NCBI GenBank assembly: GCA_920105805.1
Contig: CAKKTI010000002.1
Span: 186,001 to 250,000, forward strand
Reading direction: 5' to 3'
Length of the DNA: 64,000 nucleotides
Origin: Condylostoma magnum
Taxonomy: Eukaryota > Ciliophora > Heterotrichea > Heterotrichida > Condylostomatidae
This document shows positions 22,691 through 35,863 of this stretch, in pieces. The notes beneath the pieces were generated by a model. It searched no databases, was not told the DNA's origin, and was given only the letters and a program-made list of their open reading frames with translations. The translations under genes were made by a program, and so were the position numbers. Each line of letters begins with the position of its first letter. Within the stretch, counting starts at the first letter, position 1.

Positions 22691-24631
22691 CTATCTAAAT
22701 AAGGTTATTAGTGTATTTTCGTTTATACTACTAGGTATTAACAGCTCTTTTGTTGTACTTTATATGCTGATTTTAAGCATGGTATGTCATTTATTATTCA
22801 AAGCTGCTACTTTTTAATCTATTCCTAATATATTCTGCATTAGATTATTGGTGTAAGACTATGAAAACTCTGTATTCTTCTTACTATTTATCCTATAATT
22901 CTTCTATTACTCTCTGTTTTCCGGATCAATATTAGGTTTAATTATATTAGGAGTACATAAAATTCTATCAAAATTCTAAAACTGTTATCTTGCCCTAGCT
23001 CTATCATTATCATTGACTTTTTCATCATTAATACTTGTTACTCCTGGAAATCTGTATACTATATAACTTTTGAATAAATTATTATGTACAATATCATTAT
23101 TTTCAATTGTGATCTCAGTTAGGTTAGTTAAACACTCTAACTTGCTTAATTAAATGAAAGATATTAGGTTGTTATTAATCAAAATCAACTTTTTCAATTT
23201 CTTGAATTCTCTTAACTTATTAAGACAAGCTGCTTGAATCAAATAATCAAATCGTACAAATTAGCATAAAATCTACTCAACACTAGCTTAAAACTCTCTT
23301 TTAGCTAGTACTTCGATAGCATTTCCGTATATAAACAACAGAGATTCCCCTTCTATTTCTGCATGTCCTGATTAAACTAAGCATTCAATTGGTTGTTCTT
23401 TTCTCCTACGATTTAACTTTCTATTCCGTAGTCTTTGTATTTCAGAATCTCATTCTTTCTATATAACATTAATCAGTGATTCTGGTGCAATTTCTCCTTC
23501 ATTTGATTATTATGAGTTTTCTTAGATTATAGGCTACTCCTTCTCTTACTCTTCTATAGGATTTACGCATTTGGCATCAGGCTGTACTTTTTTTAAATCT
23601 AGCTGCTTTAAACCTGGGCACATTTGAACTACTCTGCTATTGTATTCCAGATTTTAGTATATTGGGTTGTTTTCTAGTGCTATTTCAGTCAATTAGCTGC
23701 AACTACTTATAAAGTTAATTGTTTCAAACTGATTAATATTATTATTAGACAAGAAAATCCTTTAAAGCCTTGGATGTCTGTCTAAACTTCTAATAATATG
23801 AATTTGATTTCTTCGCAAGTTTAACTCATTAAGTGATGTAAGATTGTCAAGATTCTCTACAACTTATATCATGTTGTTAGCTAGGTTTAATACTCTTAAT
23901 TCACCTAAATGCTGTACATTTTCAATCTTGGATATTCTGTTTGAGTGAAGATCCAATACATCTAATCTTGTTAAGGCATTCAAATTTTTTATTTTATCAA
24001 TTGAGTTTTTACCAAGCATTAAAACTCTTAAAGTAGCCACAGTATGCAAAGATTAAATCTCTCTAATTTGGTTGTTGTAAAGATCTAAGAATATCAAATT
24101 GGGCAAAGATAGCAGATTTTCTATTTTTGTTATATAATTATGCTAAAAGTTCAATAATCTTAGCTTTTCCTCAGCTTCTAATAGAGGTAGTTGCGTTAAT
24201 TCCCTTCTATCTAAATTTAGCCTTTCAGGATTGGTATTTCTTTCACTAGGTTTCCTATATACAACTAAAACTCCAGGAAAGCCCGGCAATTCCGCGTAGA
24301 TTATTTTATCCCCTTCTTCAATTTTCCTTATAATAGCTTTTTTAAGTAAGTATTGGTATCTTTCATCGGTTTCATTGGCAGCTAGTCTATTAATTTCTGA
24401 GTTTACATTGTTTGAAGCTGGAATTTTACCTTTAACCAGATTTAAAGCCTTTCCTTGAGGCATTAATTCTGGTGCTCTATTAGGATTAGGGGCTCGCCTT
24501 ATTGTAGAAGTACCATTATGCTCTGAAGTTGCTCTATTTCCGTTTTTACCGAAAAGTGTTGCTAATCGCCCAGCTGCCTTCATAGGCTCCCTCCTCTAAT
24601 TTTACTAAGAAGATGAGTTATAATTAGACAT
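22691..24631 (-). CDS. LRRC49: LRRC49-like leucine-rich repeat protein (tubulin polyglutamylase complex subunit)
   Basis: In animals LRRC49 is a subunit of the TTLL1 tubulin polyglutamylase complex that modifies axonemal and neuronal microtubules. 646 residues, close to the human 686. After a basic N-terminal tail comes the family signature: KIIYAELPGFPGVLVVYRKP, ERLNLDRRELTQLPLLEAEE, then SDS22-type repeats (LDLYNNQIREI, LRVLMLGKNSIDKIKNL, LDVLDLHSNRISKIENVQHL, ELNLRRNQIHII, LFLSNNNI-like). A linker and helical C-terminus follow (NVIQKEWDSEIQRLRNRKLN). Ends TAG TAA. Lies 16 bp downstream of HGD on the same strand and converges with AP-4 sigma. Confidence 0.92.
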
Positions 24632-24647
24632 TTTATACTAAAAATTA

Positions 24648-25937
24648 CTACCCACTGAAATTTTTATCAAATCCCTCCCAGCACTTTAAATATTCAGTGT
24701 TTAATCCTTCCGGAGAAACAGCCCACGGAGCTAATTTTAGCATATAACAAGTTTCAAACATGAACTGCATAGATCCATTGGGATACCGAACAGGCTCTAG
24801 ATTGGCCTGAATTGCCTTTTTATACACCTCACTCTCTGGTCCATGTCCACTCATACAAGAATGCAGAGAGCCTTGCCCAGGTTCAAACCCATGCTCCTTT
24901 GCGTCATATATACCAGCTATGTTTCCCATAAACTCAGTCATTGTGTTCCTGTGGAAGTAAGGAGGTCGGAACGTATGCTCTGCCACCATCCACCTCGGAG
25001 GGAAAATAACAAAATCTAAAGCAGCCACTCCTTGCTCTAAAGTTTATACAGTAAGCACTGTAAAGATACTAGGATCAGGATGGTCAAAACTAATTGAGCC
25101 TATTGTATTATAGTTGTTTAGATCGTACTTATATGGATAATAGTTACCATGCCAGGCTACTACGTCGAATATGGAGTGAGTTGTTTTATACTAGAACAAT
25201 TGTCCTCCGAATTTGCAGATTACAGTGAAATCACATTCAACGTCCTCATACGCTGCAGTTGGAGCTAAGAAATCTCTAGGATTTGCAAGTCCATTGGCAC
25301 CTATTGGTCCGAGATCAGGTAATTCAAATCTTCCTTAGAAAGTCTCAGCAATATAACCTCTACTAGGACCGTCTACTATAACCCTGAACTTGATCCCTCT
25401 AGGAATAACTGCTATTTCAATAGGATTTACTCTAAGCCATCCCATTTCAGTCTATATTGTCAAACCTCCCTGCTCAGGTACTATTAGCATTTCTCCATCT
25501 GCACTATAGAAAGCTGTATTTTCCATAGGCTGGTTGCAAGCATAACGGTATATAGATATACCAGATTTCATAGAAGGGTCTCCATTGCAGGCCATAGTAC
25601 TAATTCCTTATACAAAATCTGTTGGGTCCTATGGAACTTCTAATGCCTTCCATCGCAGTTAGGAAGGTGTCAGGATGAAATCTTAAATGTTATTTGTGAA
25701 ATATTATTGTTCATAAGGTTAGTATTCGGAGTGATTAGAAACAGTTGGACGTATTTTGTACAGCCATGATCGCTTATTCGATTTTCTAGGACATGTAAAG
25801 GCTGTACCACTCAACTGTTCTGGGTACAGATCATGCGGAGCTTTCTAAGGTGAATTTTAGCCTGTAGGAAGAGATCCCGGGAGTGCTTACGACTCAAAAG
25901 TATTATTAAAGCCTGAGAGATAAGTGAATTCGTCCAT
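24648..25937 (-). CDS. HGD: homogentisate 1,2-dioxygenase
   Basis: Cuts the ring of homogentisate to maleylacetoacetate in tyrosine and phenylalanine breakdown; Fe(II) enzyme of the cupin fold. 429 residues against 445 in human. Starts [20 protein letters not shown], then [27 protein letters not shown]. The iron-site region reads [31 protein letters not shown], and [12 protein letters not shown], with the expected His, Glu and His ligands. Ends ...[14 protein letters not shown] at TAG TAA. No other tyrosine-catabolism gene is adjacent. Confidence 0.96.
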
Positions 25938-25964
25938 TATTTGTGGTTAATTTATTATTAAGAA

Positions 25965-26624
25965 ATGGATTCTGAATAATCAAACAAGGAAAAATAATTA
26001 TAACCTATTGAAAACTTTTTAGTATTAGGACAGCGCAGTAATTCTCCTATCTGCAGCATTTACAATAATTACAAATTTTTACCTTCAATTTCCCCAAATG
26101 CTTTAATCCCCCAGGAGACTATGACTAAAACTTTTACGAAACCAGGCATTTCTTATATCAATGCTTTAAAATATAAATCATAGCCTTTCGAGCAATTTCA
26201 ATTTAGAAAATCTGATCATAGACTGAGAAGATCTTTAAATTACCCTTACAAACCAAATTTCGGAGGATTTAGCAACCGAGACTTAGACTAATTTAAGATA
26301 ATAGGCAACAAAGTCAAAAAGCTAGACGAGTCAGACGACAGCAGAGACACAGACGCAATGTCTTATACTGAAAAAATAGGCAATAGAATACAACTAATCG
26401 ACCTAGAAAAGCTGTCGTCAAAAAACATACGACTAAAACACTAACTCAAAAGCATATAAAAGGAAAAGGAAGAAATAATGGGAAGAATTCGAGGCTAGAA
26501 ACTCCTACCCAAAGTGAGCAAAAGAGCACCAATTAATAATTCAAATAAACAACTCCTAAGATCACCAGCTCACAGCGGACTTCTTAACAAGCAACGAGTT
26601 TCCAATAGAAACTTATTAGTTTAG
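25965..26624 (+). CDS. unknown basic protein, 219 residues
   Basis: Not recognised. Composition is rich in Ser, Asn, Lys and Tyr, with IENFLVLGQRSNSPICSIYN near the start, PFEQFQFRKSDHRLRRSLNY and YKPNFGGFSN in the middle, a short coiled coil (IQLIDLEKLSSKNIRLKHQL) and a basic tail (LLPKVSKRAPINNSNKQLLR). Looks like a mostly disordered cytoskeletal linker, by inference. Start is 27 bp from the divergent HGD start. Ends at TAG TAA, and the stop of the convergent zinc-finger gene follows directly. Confidence 0.65.
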
Positions 26625-26627
26625 TAA

Positions 26628-27281
26628 CTAATCATTTAAATAGCTATCTATTTTTGCCAAATTTGCCTGGTGACATTTGGATTTTAAATGTCTCTGAAAT
26701 CCCTACAAACTTGCAAAACTTCTATTGCAACCTTCAAGCTCGCAGTAGAAATTTTGCAAAGTCTCGTGTTCCTGTTAGTGATAATCTAAATTATCCCCAT
26801 TACTGAATCTCTTCAGGCAGAGTTGGCACTAGTGCTTCTTTGGATGTAAATGAATAGTTTAGTGTCTTTTTAAAGAACCAGAACGAGTGAATCTTTTATT
26901 GCAAATGCTGCAATCGAATGGTCTGAGATTAAAATGCATTCGTAAATGGTCTTAAAGGTGGCCGCGAGTACTGTATTGCTTATTGCAGTACTGGCAGCTG
27001 AAAAGCTTTATGTTGGAATGAGAACGCATATGAACAGTTAAATTTCCTTTCTGTGTAAAGGACTTGTTACAAATTGTACATTAATGCGATTTCAATTCTG
27101 TGCCAGTAATGTGGCCTGGCAGGTGTTATTGGTCTAAATGCTTTTTTAAAAATGCTTTCTCATTTTAATGTTTTTCCGCCTCCTCTATTAAGGACGGGAT
27201 TTTACTTTAGTTTTCAGCCTCTCTGATTATTTAGTTCAGAGAAACTGGAAATTTCTCAAAGCTCTGAGGCTTTTCTTCCAT
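26628..27281 (-). CDS. C2H2 zinc-finger protein, five fingers
   Basis: 217 residues, probably a DNA- or RNA-binding regulator. After a charged N-terminal helix (SLIEEAEKHQNEKAFLKKHL) come fingers: CTICNKSFTQKGNLTVHMRSH, CQYCNKQYSTRGHLQDHLRMH in standard form, then CSICNKRFTRSGSLKRHQTIH, CQLCLKRFSNGDNLDYHQQEH and a last CELEGCNRSFASLQGFQRHL with a longer Cys-Cys loop. Linkers are TGEKP-like only in part (FNLRPFDC). The stop TAG is immediately next to the stop codons of the convergent gene. C2H2 proteins of this kind are uncommon in ciliates, so its targets cannot be guessed. Confidence 0.9.
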
Positions 27282-29051
27282 TTTTTTAGTATGTACTAAA
27301 TTTCCATCAATAAATCTTAGTTGGTAGGATATAAGCTCTTTTATATTGTTTTAATATGTTTCAGTTCTGCTATTTTAGATTTATATATGATACTCCAATT
27401 GCGAAATGATTGATTCAAATTATTAATAGTTTTAGCTATAAAATGCTTGATAACAAATTTAATGATTTAAATTAACAATAGAGGAATTTACGGGATTACA
27501 AGTATTCAGATTTTGGGTTGTAACTTAATCAAATGTCTAAAGAGATTACACAGAAAACTCTTTATTTAATTTATTAAAATTATATACTGAATGGAGTTTT
27601 CATTCCATGCAACATTTTATATGTCAAATGCATCCTATACGTTATTAAACTCTTATTATAGTTTAGAAAAGGTAATCTTACTTTTAATTTTGATAAGTTT
27701 TTTAATCTGAACTAAGTATTTATATTTCTGATCATAATTGGAAAAATATCTTTGATCAAGTATATTAAAAGATCATGTTATACAAATAGGTATGATCAAT
27801 TTAAAAGTGGTTATTCAAATATTATGAACTAAATAACTAAATCTATGATAATTCAGTATGGTAGTGTTTATATAGAAACTCTTCAAATTTTTAATGTCCA
27901 TGAGTTACTTGAATGCTTGAATAATCTATCCTAAAATTACATATGCAATATAAATCAATATCAGAAGAAATTCCAAGTAATACAATTTTACAGATAAATA
28001 AAATAATATAAAGGGATTCTTTATAAATACGTAGGTTCAACTTTTATACTATTTATAGCTTACAGTATGATAATAAGCTTGAGTTTTAAAGATTTAACAA
28101 TCAAATAAAATTACTTAATGCTAATAATGTCGGGCTTTTTAGATTTATTATTCAGACATTTGAGCACAATTGATTAATGCATTCTTATTCATAAATAATG
28201 TAAATAAATCCGTATTTAAAGCTATGAAATTATCAGTATTTTTATTAAATTTTATGCAAACATTTTTAATGCTTTTTATCGATTAAATTCCTATATATTT
28301 ATATAATGAAGTATTCTAATAGTATTGGCAAGTATATCCTTAACAAAGTTGTTTATCCAAATTAAGAAGATATTTGACATAGAAATATATACCAAAAAGA
28401 TTACTCAAAATTAAATGCTAAATTTATTCTCCTTTTACTACTATAAGGGAGTGCATTATTTCAAAAGCTTAGCAATAGTAAGATTAATTTAATACTTCGA
28501 AAGTATCACTCAAATTTCCCACTAATAGCAGTCTTTGTATAATATTTATTAGTAAGAAACATAAGTAATAATTATTAAATTTATCCTGTGCTAAAAGAAA
28601 CTAAGATTACTAAAAATAAGCAATGTTTTTATATTCTAAGCAAGGAGAGTAGCGTAATTGACTACAAGGATTCAAAAGCAATGTGAATTTACCAACATTA
28701 TCAAATAAGCATTATTTTCCTATTATTGAAATACATAAAGGTTTTTAAATAAACTATCTCTGTATATGATTTATTAAACTCTATCCAAGGATATCACTAT
28801 GTCACTCTTATATTTGAGTCAGTAACTGTAGTTATAAATATATGGAAATGTATAAAATGCAAAATTTTACTAGACAGCTGTGATTATGATGAAACTGCAA
28901 TATGCCCTACCTAAAACTAAATAAAGCTCAATATAATTTCGATAAGCTACTTAAAAGTCTTTTCTAAAACCAATTTTGATATACCTAAATTCCACTTATG
29001 AATTCATATCTAATATGCATTATTAAAAGTATCAACATTACTTCCTAACTA
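27282..29051. other. large AT-rich gene desert, 1.8 kb
   Basis: By far the longest stretch without a recognisable gene in an otherwise tightly packed window. Both flanking genes read on the minus strand: the zinc-finger gene starts at its left edge and the CDKL5-like kinase ends at its right. It is markedly AT-rich, with many TTAAAT and TATTA runs and scattered GATCAT/TGATCA words around 27770-27810. I found no coding frame, tRNA box or clear tandem repeat. It could hold regulatory sequence, an unrecognised non-coding RNA or a replication-related element. Confidence 0.55.
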
Positions 29052-30893
<1,842 letters not shown>

Positions 30894-30939
30894 TTTTTGA
30901 ATATGGAGAACATGAGAAATTAACCTACAAAATTTACTA

Positions 30940-31353
30940 CTAGGATGACTTTTGCTTGTTTAACTCTTGGCGGATTAGTAAAGATCGCTTTTTCTGAAGT
31001 GCCATAAGTTAAAACCTCTCGAAATCAGTCAAATTGGCACGACGAAGCTTCTTGGCTGTTCTTTGACCATGGGTCGTCTCGCTCCACTTTTATTAGATTT
31101 GTTCTTTTTCAAATTCCTCCTGGACCTTCTTAGTCTTTTCGTTTCTGTGAATGTTCAAAACAAACTCAGTCAATAGTAATCTGGTAAAGGGAATTTGTTG
31201 TTTGGCAACTCCAGTGCTAGGACCGACTATAATAGCTCGTTTGCCGTCCAAAACGTCAACGATTACTGCTAGATTTCCTTGATCTGGGCCGTAATTCAGG
31301 AATACTACGCGTCCTATCTGCACTAGTCTTCTTGCCTATGTAATATTTACCAT
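30940..31353 (-). CDS. RPL14: 60S ribosomal protein eL14
   Basis: Large-subunit ribosomal protein. 137 residues. Starts [20 protein letters not shown], then [20 protein letters not shown] and [30 protein letters not shown], the standard KOW-containing eL14 core, and a basic helical end ([38 protein letters not shown]) closing in three consecutive stops TAG TAG TAA. In this short, conserved protein the TAG must terminate, because no TGA follows before the next gene. The gene is good evidence that TAA/TAG still work as stops. The start lies 16 bp after the stop of the DUF4200 gene. Confidence 0.95.
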
Positions 31354-31369
31354 TTATTTATATTAACTA

Positions 31370-32977
31370 TCATTTAAGTAGAGGATTGTAGTAAGGAGGA
31401 AAGTTTTTAAAGGGAATTTTGGGGAGATGGAAAGAAGATTTTATCTTTGTTTACTGGGATCTTTGTATTGGAACAGAATTAGATTTTCTTACATTTTTAC
31501 TGTAGTTGAGTTGGGCAAGGAATTTGTGGTTTCTTTACTTCAACGATTACTGCACTTTCTAGGACAGTTTTGGAGCTGGAATATTTATAGTTCCCCTTAA
31601 TGTTCCAAACTTAAATAATTCTTTTTCATTAAAAATTGATCCATATCTTCGCGTTCTTTATACCGGAATTTTATCAGATGTTTCATAAGGTAAGTCATCT
31701 ATGCTTTCTAATGATTGTTCAGAAGGAGTTCCGTATTGTAGTTTATTTCCAACAAAGTACACCTTTTTACTTTTAAAGTCCTTTTCTATTCAATCAAATA
31801 GTTTATTATAATGAGATACAGGTTAAGTGCAGAATACGTTTTTGCTCTAATGTTGGCTATCTTAGATTTCTTACAAAACCTATTCTTTAATTTATTAAAG
31901 ATGAAATTTATAATATACACGAGATGTAAGTAATATCTATTTAAATTATCTAGCGACACTTGGAGACTGACTTGAAATTGAAGGTGGAGGTCTTCTTGAT
32001 TCAACCTGATTAGCTTATTGTCTTTTTCTTGCTCTTTCTGGATTAACTTCCTACTTTCTATTATCATCTTATAAAATATCATATAAGTCTTCAATTCTTA
32101 CTTTTATTTGATCCAGTATGTCAGATAAGTCTCCATTTTCATCATATGGATTAATCTTAGAATTACCCTTATCCTGTAGTATTTTACTGTATAAGTTCCT
32201 TATTGTGAGCATTATTTTTCCATTAATGCTTTGTTGGATTAGCCTCTATTATCTATCCTCCTCTTCCTTGCTCTCCATTGTCTATAAAGTCATCTTCAAA
32301 TCTTCGATCTTATTTTCCATTTTATGCATCAACCCGTTATTAACAGCAATTTAGTCTTTTTTCTCCTTAATCTATTGATTAAACTACTCAATTTCTTACT
32401 AGCTTTATTCTTCTAATACCACAAAGCTTTTTTCTAAGCTATGTATTGATTTTTTTAATGTTCCATATCTCTACATCAACTCACTAATGCTGTTGAAATC
32501 ATCAGTGTATTTAATCACCTTTTTTAAATACTTCCGATACTCTTTATGGTCTTCAATCATATCTTCTAATTCTTATAACTCTTCTTCCTATGCCTTTAAT
32601 TTTGCTTATTTCTTCTGAATTTTCCTTTCTTATTAAGAAATCATGTCTTGTTCCTACTTTAATTTTGTGTCTTCCTATTCCCTTCTCTTTGCATATCCTT
32701 TTATATAGGATTCTCTTCCATCTATTTTCTGACGATTTTCAACAACTCTCTTATCAAATTTTTCCCTTCTTTCTTCTATTATTGATAATTTTTCTTAAAT
32801 TTCACTCCTTCTATCATTGAGAAGGTTATCTACATCTCTCTCTTTTTTCTCTTTCTTAAGAAGTCTAGTTGTTTAGCTTACATAATGATAATTCCGTACA
32901 GCCAAATCTGCCTGTTTGTAAAGTTATTCTCTTTCTTTTTTGCTGAGAGTTTCAATTGGGCGTAAGGATTGTCTCAT
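31370..32977 (-). CDS. DUF4200 coiled-coil protein (CCDC42/CFAP73/CFAP100-like)
   Basis: 535 residues. Residues about 20-250 are an almost continuous coiled coil opening ERDVDNLLNDRRSEIQEKLS and IIEERREKFDKRVVENRQKI, the style of the DUF4200 domain found in axonemal proteins CCDC42, CFAP73 and CFAP100. Further coiled coil runs to about 340, then a Pro/Ser linker (RRPPPSISSQSPSVAR) and a basic C-terminal part with phosphorylatable motifs (RRYGSIFNEKELFKFGTLRG). Inferred role: ciliary axoneme or basal body. Ends at TGA TAG, one of the clearest cases where TGA is used as stop. Several TAA/TAG codons in the linker were rejected as stops because coding character continues past them. Confidence 0.8.
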
Positions 32978-33228
32978 TTTAAATATGATACAGAAAAATA
33001 TGTGTTATAAAATCACTCATGTATATAAAAGCTTGATTATATAGGTAAACAGTGGAAATTTATACAGATATTCTAATTATTAATTTTACAGTTATTATAA
33101 AATATTAAGAATAAGCAATGTATTTATCTCAAGTTCTGTAATATGTAAATATTGCTCTTTATAAATTATTATCAAATTTAGTATAGAATTTATTGAATCA
33201 ACCCTTTATTAGAATTTAGACAGCTAAA

Positions 33229-33837
33229 ATGGAACCTATCACCCTTCTATTTATAAACACAATACTTATTGCACTAGGATACTACTGGTCCTAATAAAAG
33301 CATCAGCCTTAATAAGTCTCTGAAAACAGTTAATAATAAGAATAAATTGCGAATAATTTGAATCTAAGAATACTTAGTGGAGGGAATTAGCTAAATACTA
33401 CAATTTTAGATACTTCTACAGTTTTCCAATTGATTTAATAAGTTTTTCCTAATGATGATCCAACGAGAGTCCTTATAATTTATTCAGGAAGAACATTAAA
33501 CTCAACCTAATAATTAAGAAGCTGCAATGTTTAAGATAATGCTACACTATTAGCTACTGTATCTTAAAATCAATAATAGCAGATGCCTGCCTAGACGCTT
33601 ACCAATATAAGATTTAATACAACTACTTACAGTGTATGCGGAATTGGCATTTGCATCCTATGATCAATCTTCTTTTAATACCCAAGTGCATTTGTACCAA
33701 TATCGTAATTTTTACTTACTTTAATGACCTCTGGATTTGGAGTATCTTTCCTAGCACAAATGATTCCCCAGATTTTAAAATCTTCCTCTAATTAATAATT
33801 AGATTCTTTTAAAATGAGTAATATTTAGGATGTTTAA
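33229..33837 (+). CDS. membrane-anchored ubiquitin-like protein (TMUB-like)
   Basis: 202 residues. N-terminal membrane segment (PITLLFINTILIALGYYW), glutamine-rich linker, a ubiquitin-like domain (LNTTILDTSTVFQLIQQVF, TRVLIIYSGRTLNSTQQLRS, DNATLLATVS) and two closely spaced C-terminal membrane helices (CGIGICILWSIFFQYPSAF, FLLTLMTSGFGVSFL). This order is that of TMUB1/2, which act in ER-associated degradation; the match is in architecture and the I-Y-SG-R-L motif rather than in long identity. Ends TAA. A 250-bp AT-rich spacer separates it from the divergent DUF4200 gene. Confidence 0.7.
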
Positions 33838-33934
33838 CTATATAAGTAAATCTAAAACAACTTTTTAAGCGCACTCAAATATTATCAGATTTTACTAAAA
33901 TACCCCTATAATTTACTATTAAATATATAAAAAT

Positions 33935-35503
33935 ATGAGACGCTAAGCTCCATTTAGAACAATCTAACTCAGTGGTTCTAGCTCAGAGGATTACATCATT
34001 TCTCCGGTCCAATAAAGGATCTTGAAAATTGTAACCCTCTCCCTTAAGGATTTGTATAAGCATATTAAATTAAAATCGAATCGCAAAAGAACATTTATAA
34101 AGAACGGATAAATACTGAAAGATAGGTATTTAATTCAAGGCATTAAAGGTAAGGGGTCATTCGGAATTGTAGTCTGGGCCTAAGACTTAGTTAGTCATAC
34201 CAAAGTCGCAATAAAAATAATCAAAAGTAAGCCGTACCTTCAAAGAAGCGGATGCCAAGAAATCAGTATACTGAAATTCTTGAAATAATAAGATCACGAA
34301 AGAGGCTTCATAGTCTAAATCCTCGATGACTTCGTATGAAACGGTTAAATTTGTATTGTTTTAGAATACCTTGACAAAACATTATTCTAATTAATAACAG
34401 AAACAAATTATAAAGGAATCGCATTGTGTACCGTGAGAGAATTTGCCTGATAGCTTCTTCATGCTTTAACAATGTTCTCACACCCTTCGAACAAGATAGT
34501 GCATTGTGACTTAAAACCTGAGAACATAATGATAAAATAAGAAAGATGTGCAGGTATTAAAATAATAGATTTTGGTAGTTCCTGCAAAGCAGGATAAGAA
34601 ATATTCAGATATGTCCAAAGCCGCTATTACAGGGCTCCTGAGGTTTTGTTTAACCTACGATATGGGACGCCAATTGATATGTGAAGCTTAGGATGCACTT
34701 TAGTGGAGCTGCATATAGGACGTCCTCTTTTCAAAGGATAAGACAGAGAAGACTAAATTGTAAAAATAGCTGGAATTAAAGGTCTTCCTCCATCTGAAAT
34801 GTTTAGAATTGCTGATAACTCTTAGTCAATCTAAGAGAGTGTTAGTAGGATTGTACAAAATTAAAAAGTCCCGTATACAAGCCTAAGTTAAATATTAAAT
34901 ATCTACTAAGGAGGTCCTGGATGTATGTATTTAAATGATGCCAACCACTCCATAGATATTTACCTAGATTTTATTGATATTATTGACAAAATGCTGGAAT
35001 ACAACCCCTCGAAAAGGTTAACTCCTTTTGAAGCTTTAAGACACCCTTTTTTCTAGTAAGCTCCAGATGCTCCTAAATTTTAGATTAGAGATGATATTAT
35101 CAAGTTTGGTAATGCTTTAAAAAGGGATCAATAAAATAACAGAAGCACTCCTAATTTAATCAGTGCGGAGTTACTAAACAGGAAATACAATAATTATCCT
35201 ATTCTATTGTAGGGATCAACAGGAGTGAGTCCTATATACTCAGCCTCCCCTATATACAGCACGCTTGCCTAGTAGTTAAGGACTAAAAGCGACTCGGATA
35301 ATACGCCCAGTTCGCTTCATTCTACAGAACCTTCTTAAAATGACTTTAGGTCACCACTTAGATTTGTTGGAAGCACTGAGATTGGAATTCTTGGTAATAG
35401 AAGACCTTCTAGTGAAGCTATCAAAGTGTTCAAGAAGGATCAGAGGCCTAATAGTCAATTGTTGTTCGAGCCAGGATGTAAATATGATGATATGCAGTCT
35501 TAG
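33935..35503 (+). CDS. DYRK-family protein kinase
   Basis: Dual-specificity tyrosine-regulated kinase of the CMGC group. 522 residues. Short N-terminal DH-like box, then GKGSFGIVVWAQDLVSHTKV, VAIKIIKSK, HCDLKPENIMI (DYRK-type HCD), KIIDFGSSC, and the activation loop VQSRYYRAPEVLF, whose YxY-like motif is QSRY, with the tyrosine pair of the loop not canonical. DMWSLGCTLVELHIGRPLF follows, its W being TGA at 34682-34684. The insert GGPGCMYLND is short. A Ser/Asn-rich C-terminus of about 150 residues ends at TAG 35501; reading on to a TAA about 45 bases later is possible but the sequence becomes AT-rich. Confidence 0.92.
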
Positions 35504-35863
35504 TATATTGATAAATTATTTAATTATTTTAGTGTTAGGGTTATTAGTTATGTATGGTAAAAGCTAGGGAAATTATTATTAATCTTTGATATGTTAGTAC
35601 TTATATATAGTCTAATATTAGCTGGCATTCACATAAAATACTAAGTATTAAGGGCTACTTATATAAAATATACAGAAATTATAACTTTTGATATAAAAAT
35701 GAGGTTAATATTTTATTTTAAAGATTTTATGGCACAATTTATTGTTGAAAGTATATAATTTGCATAATATCAGATTATAAAATACTGAATCAACCATCAA
35801 ACCATTACATAACTTATCAAAAGCTATATATTTCTACAATCTTAATATAAAAGCTAATTAAAT
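35504..35863. other. AT-rich intergenic region, 360 bp
   Basis: Between two plus-strand genes. Sequence is dominated by A/T runs such as TATAAAAT and TTAATATT. No coding frame or RNA gene seen. It presumably carries the 3' end of the DYRK transcript and the promoter of the next gene. Confidence 0.5.

Noticed and set aside
27282-29051. Transposon or retroelement in the gene desert
   Set aside because: No terminal repeats, target-site duplications, or transposase or reverse-transcriptase motifs seen in any frame.
30940-31353. Karyorelict code (TAA/TAG always Gln, TGA stop or Trp)
   Set aside because: eL14, AP-4 sigma and 14-3-3 end at their conserved length at TAG or TAA with no TGA following in a sensible place, so TAA/TAG must terminate as well.
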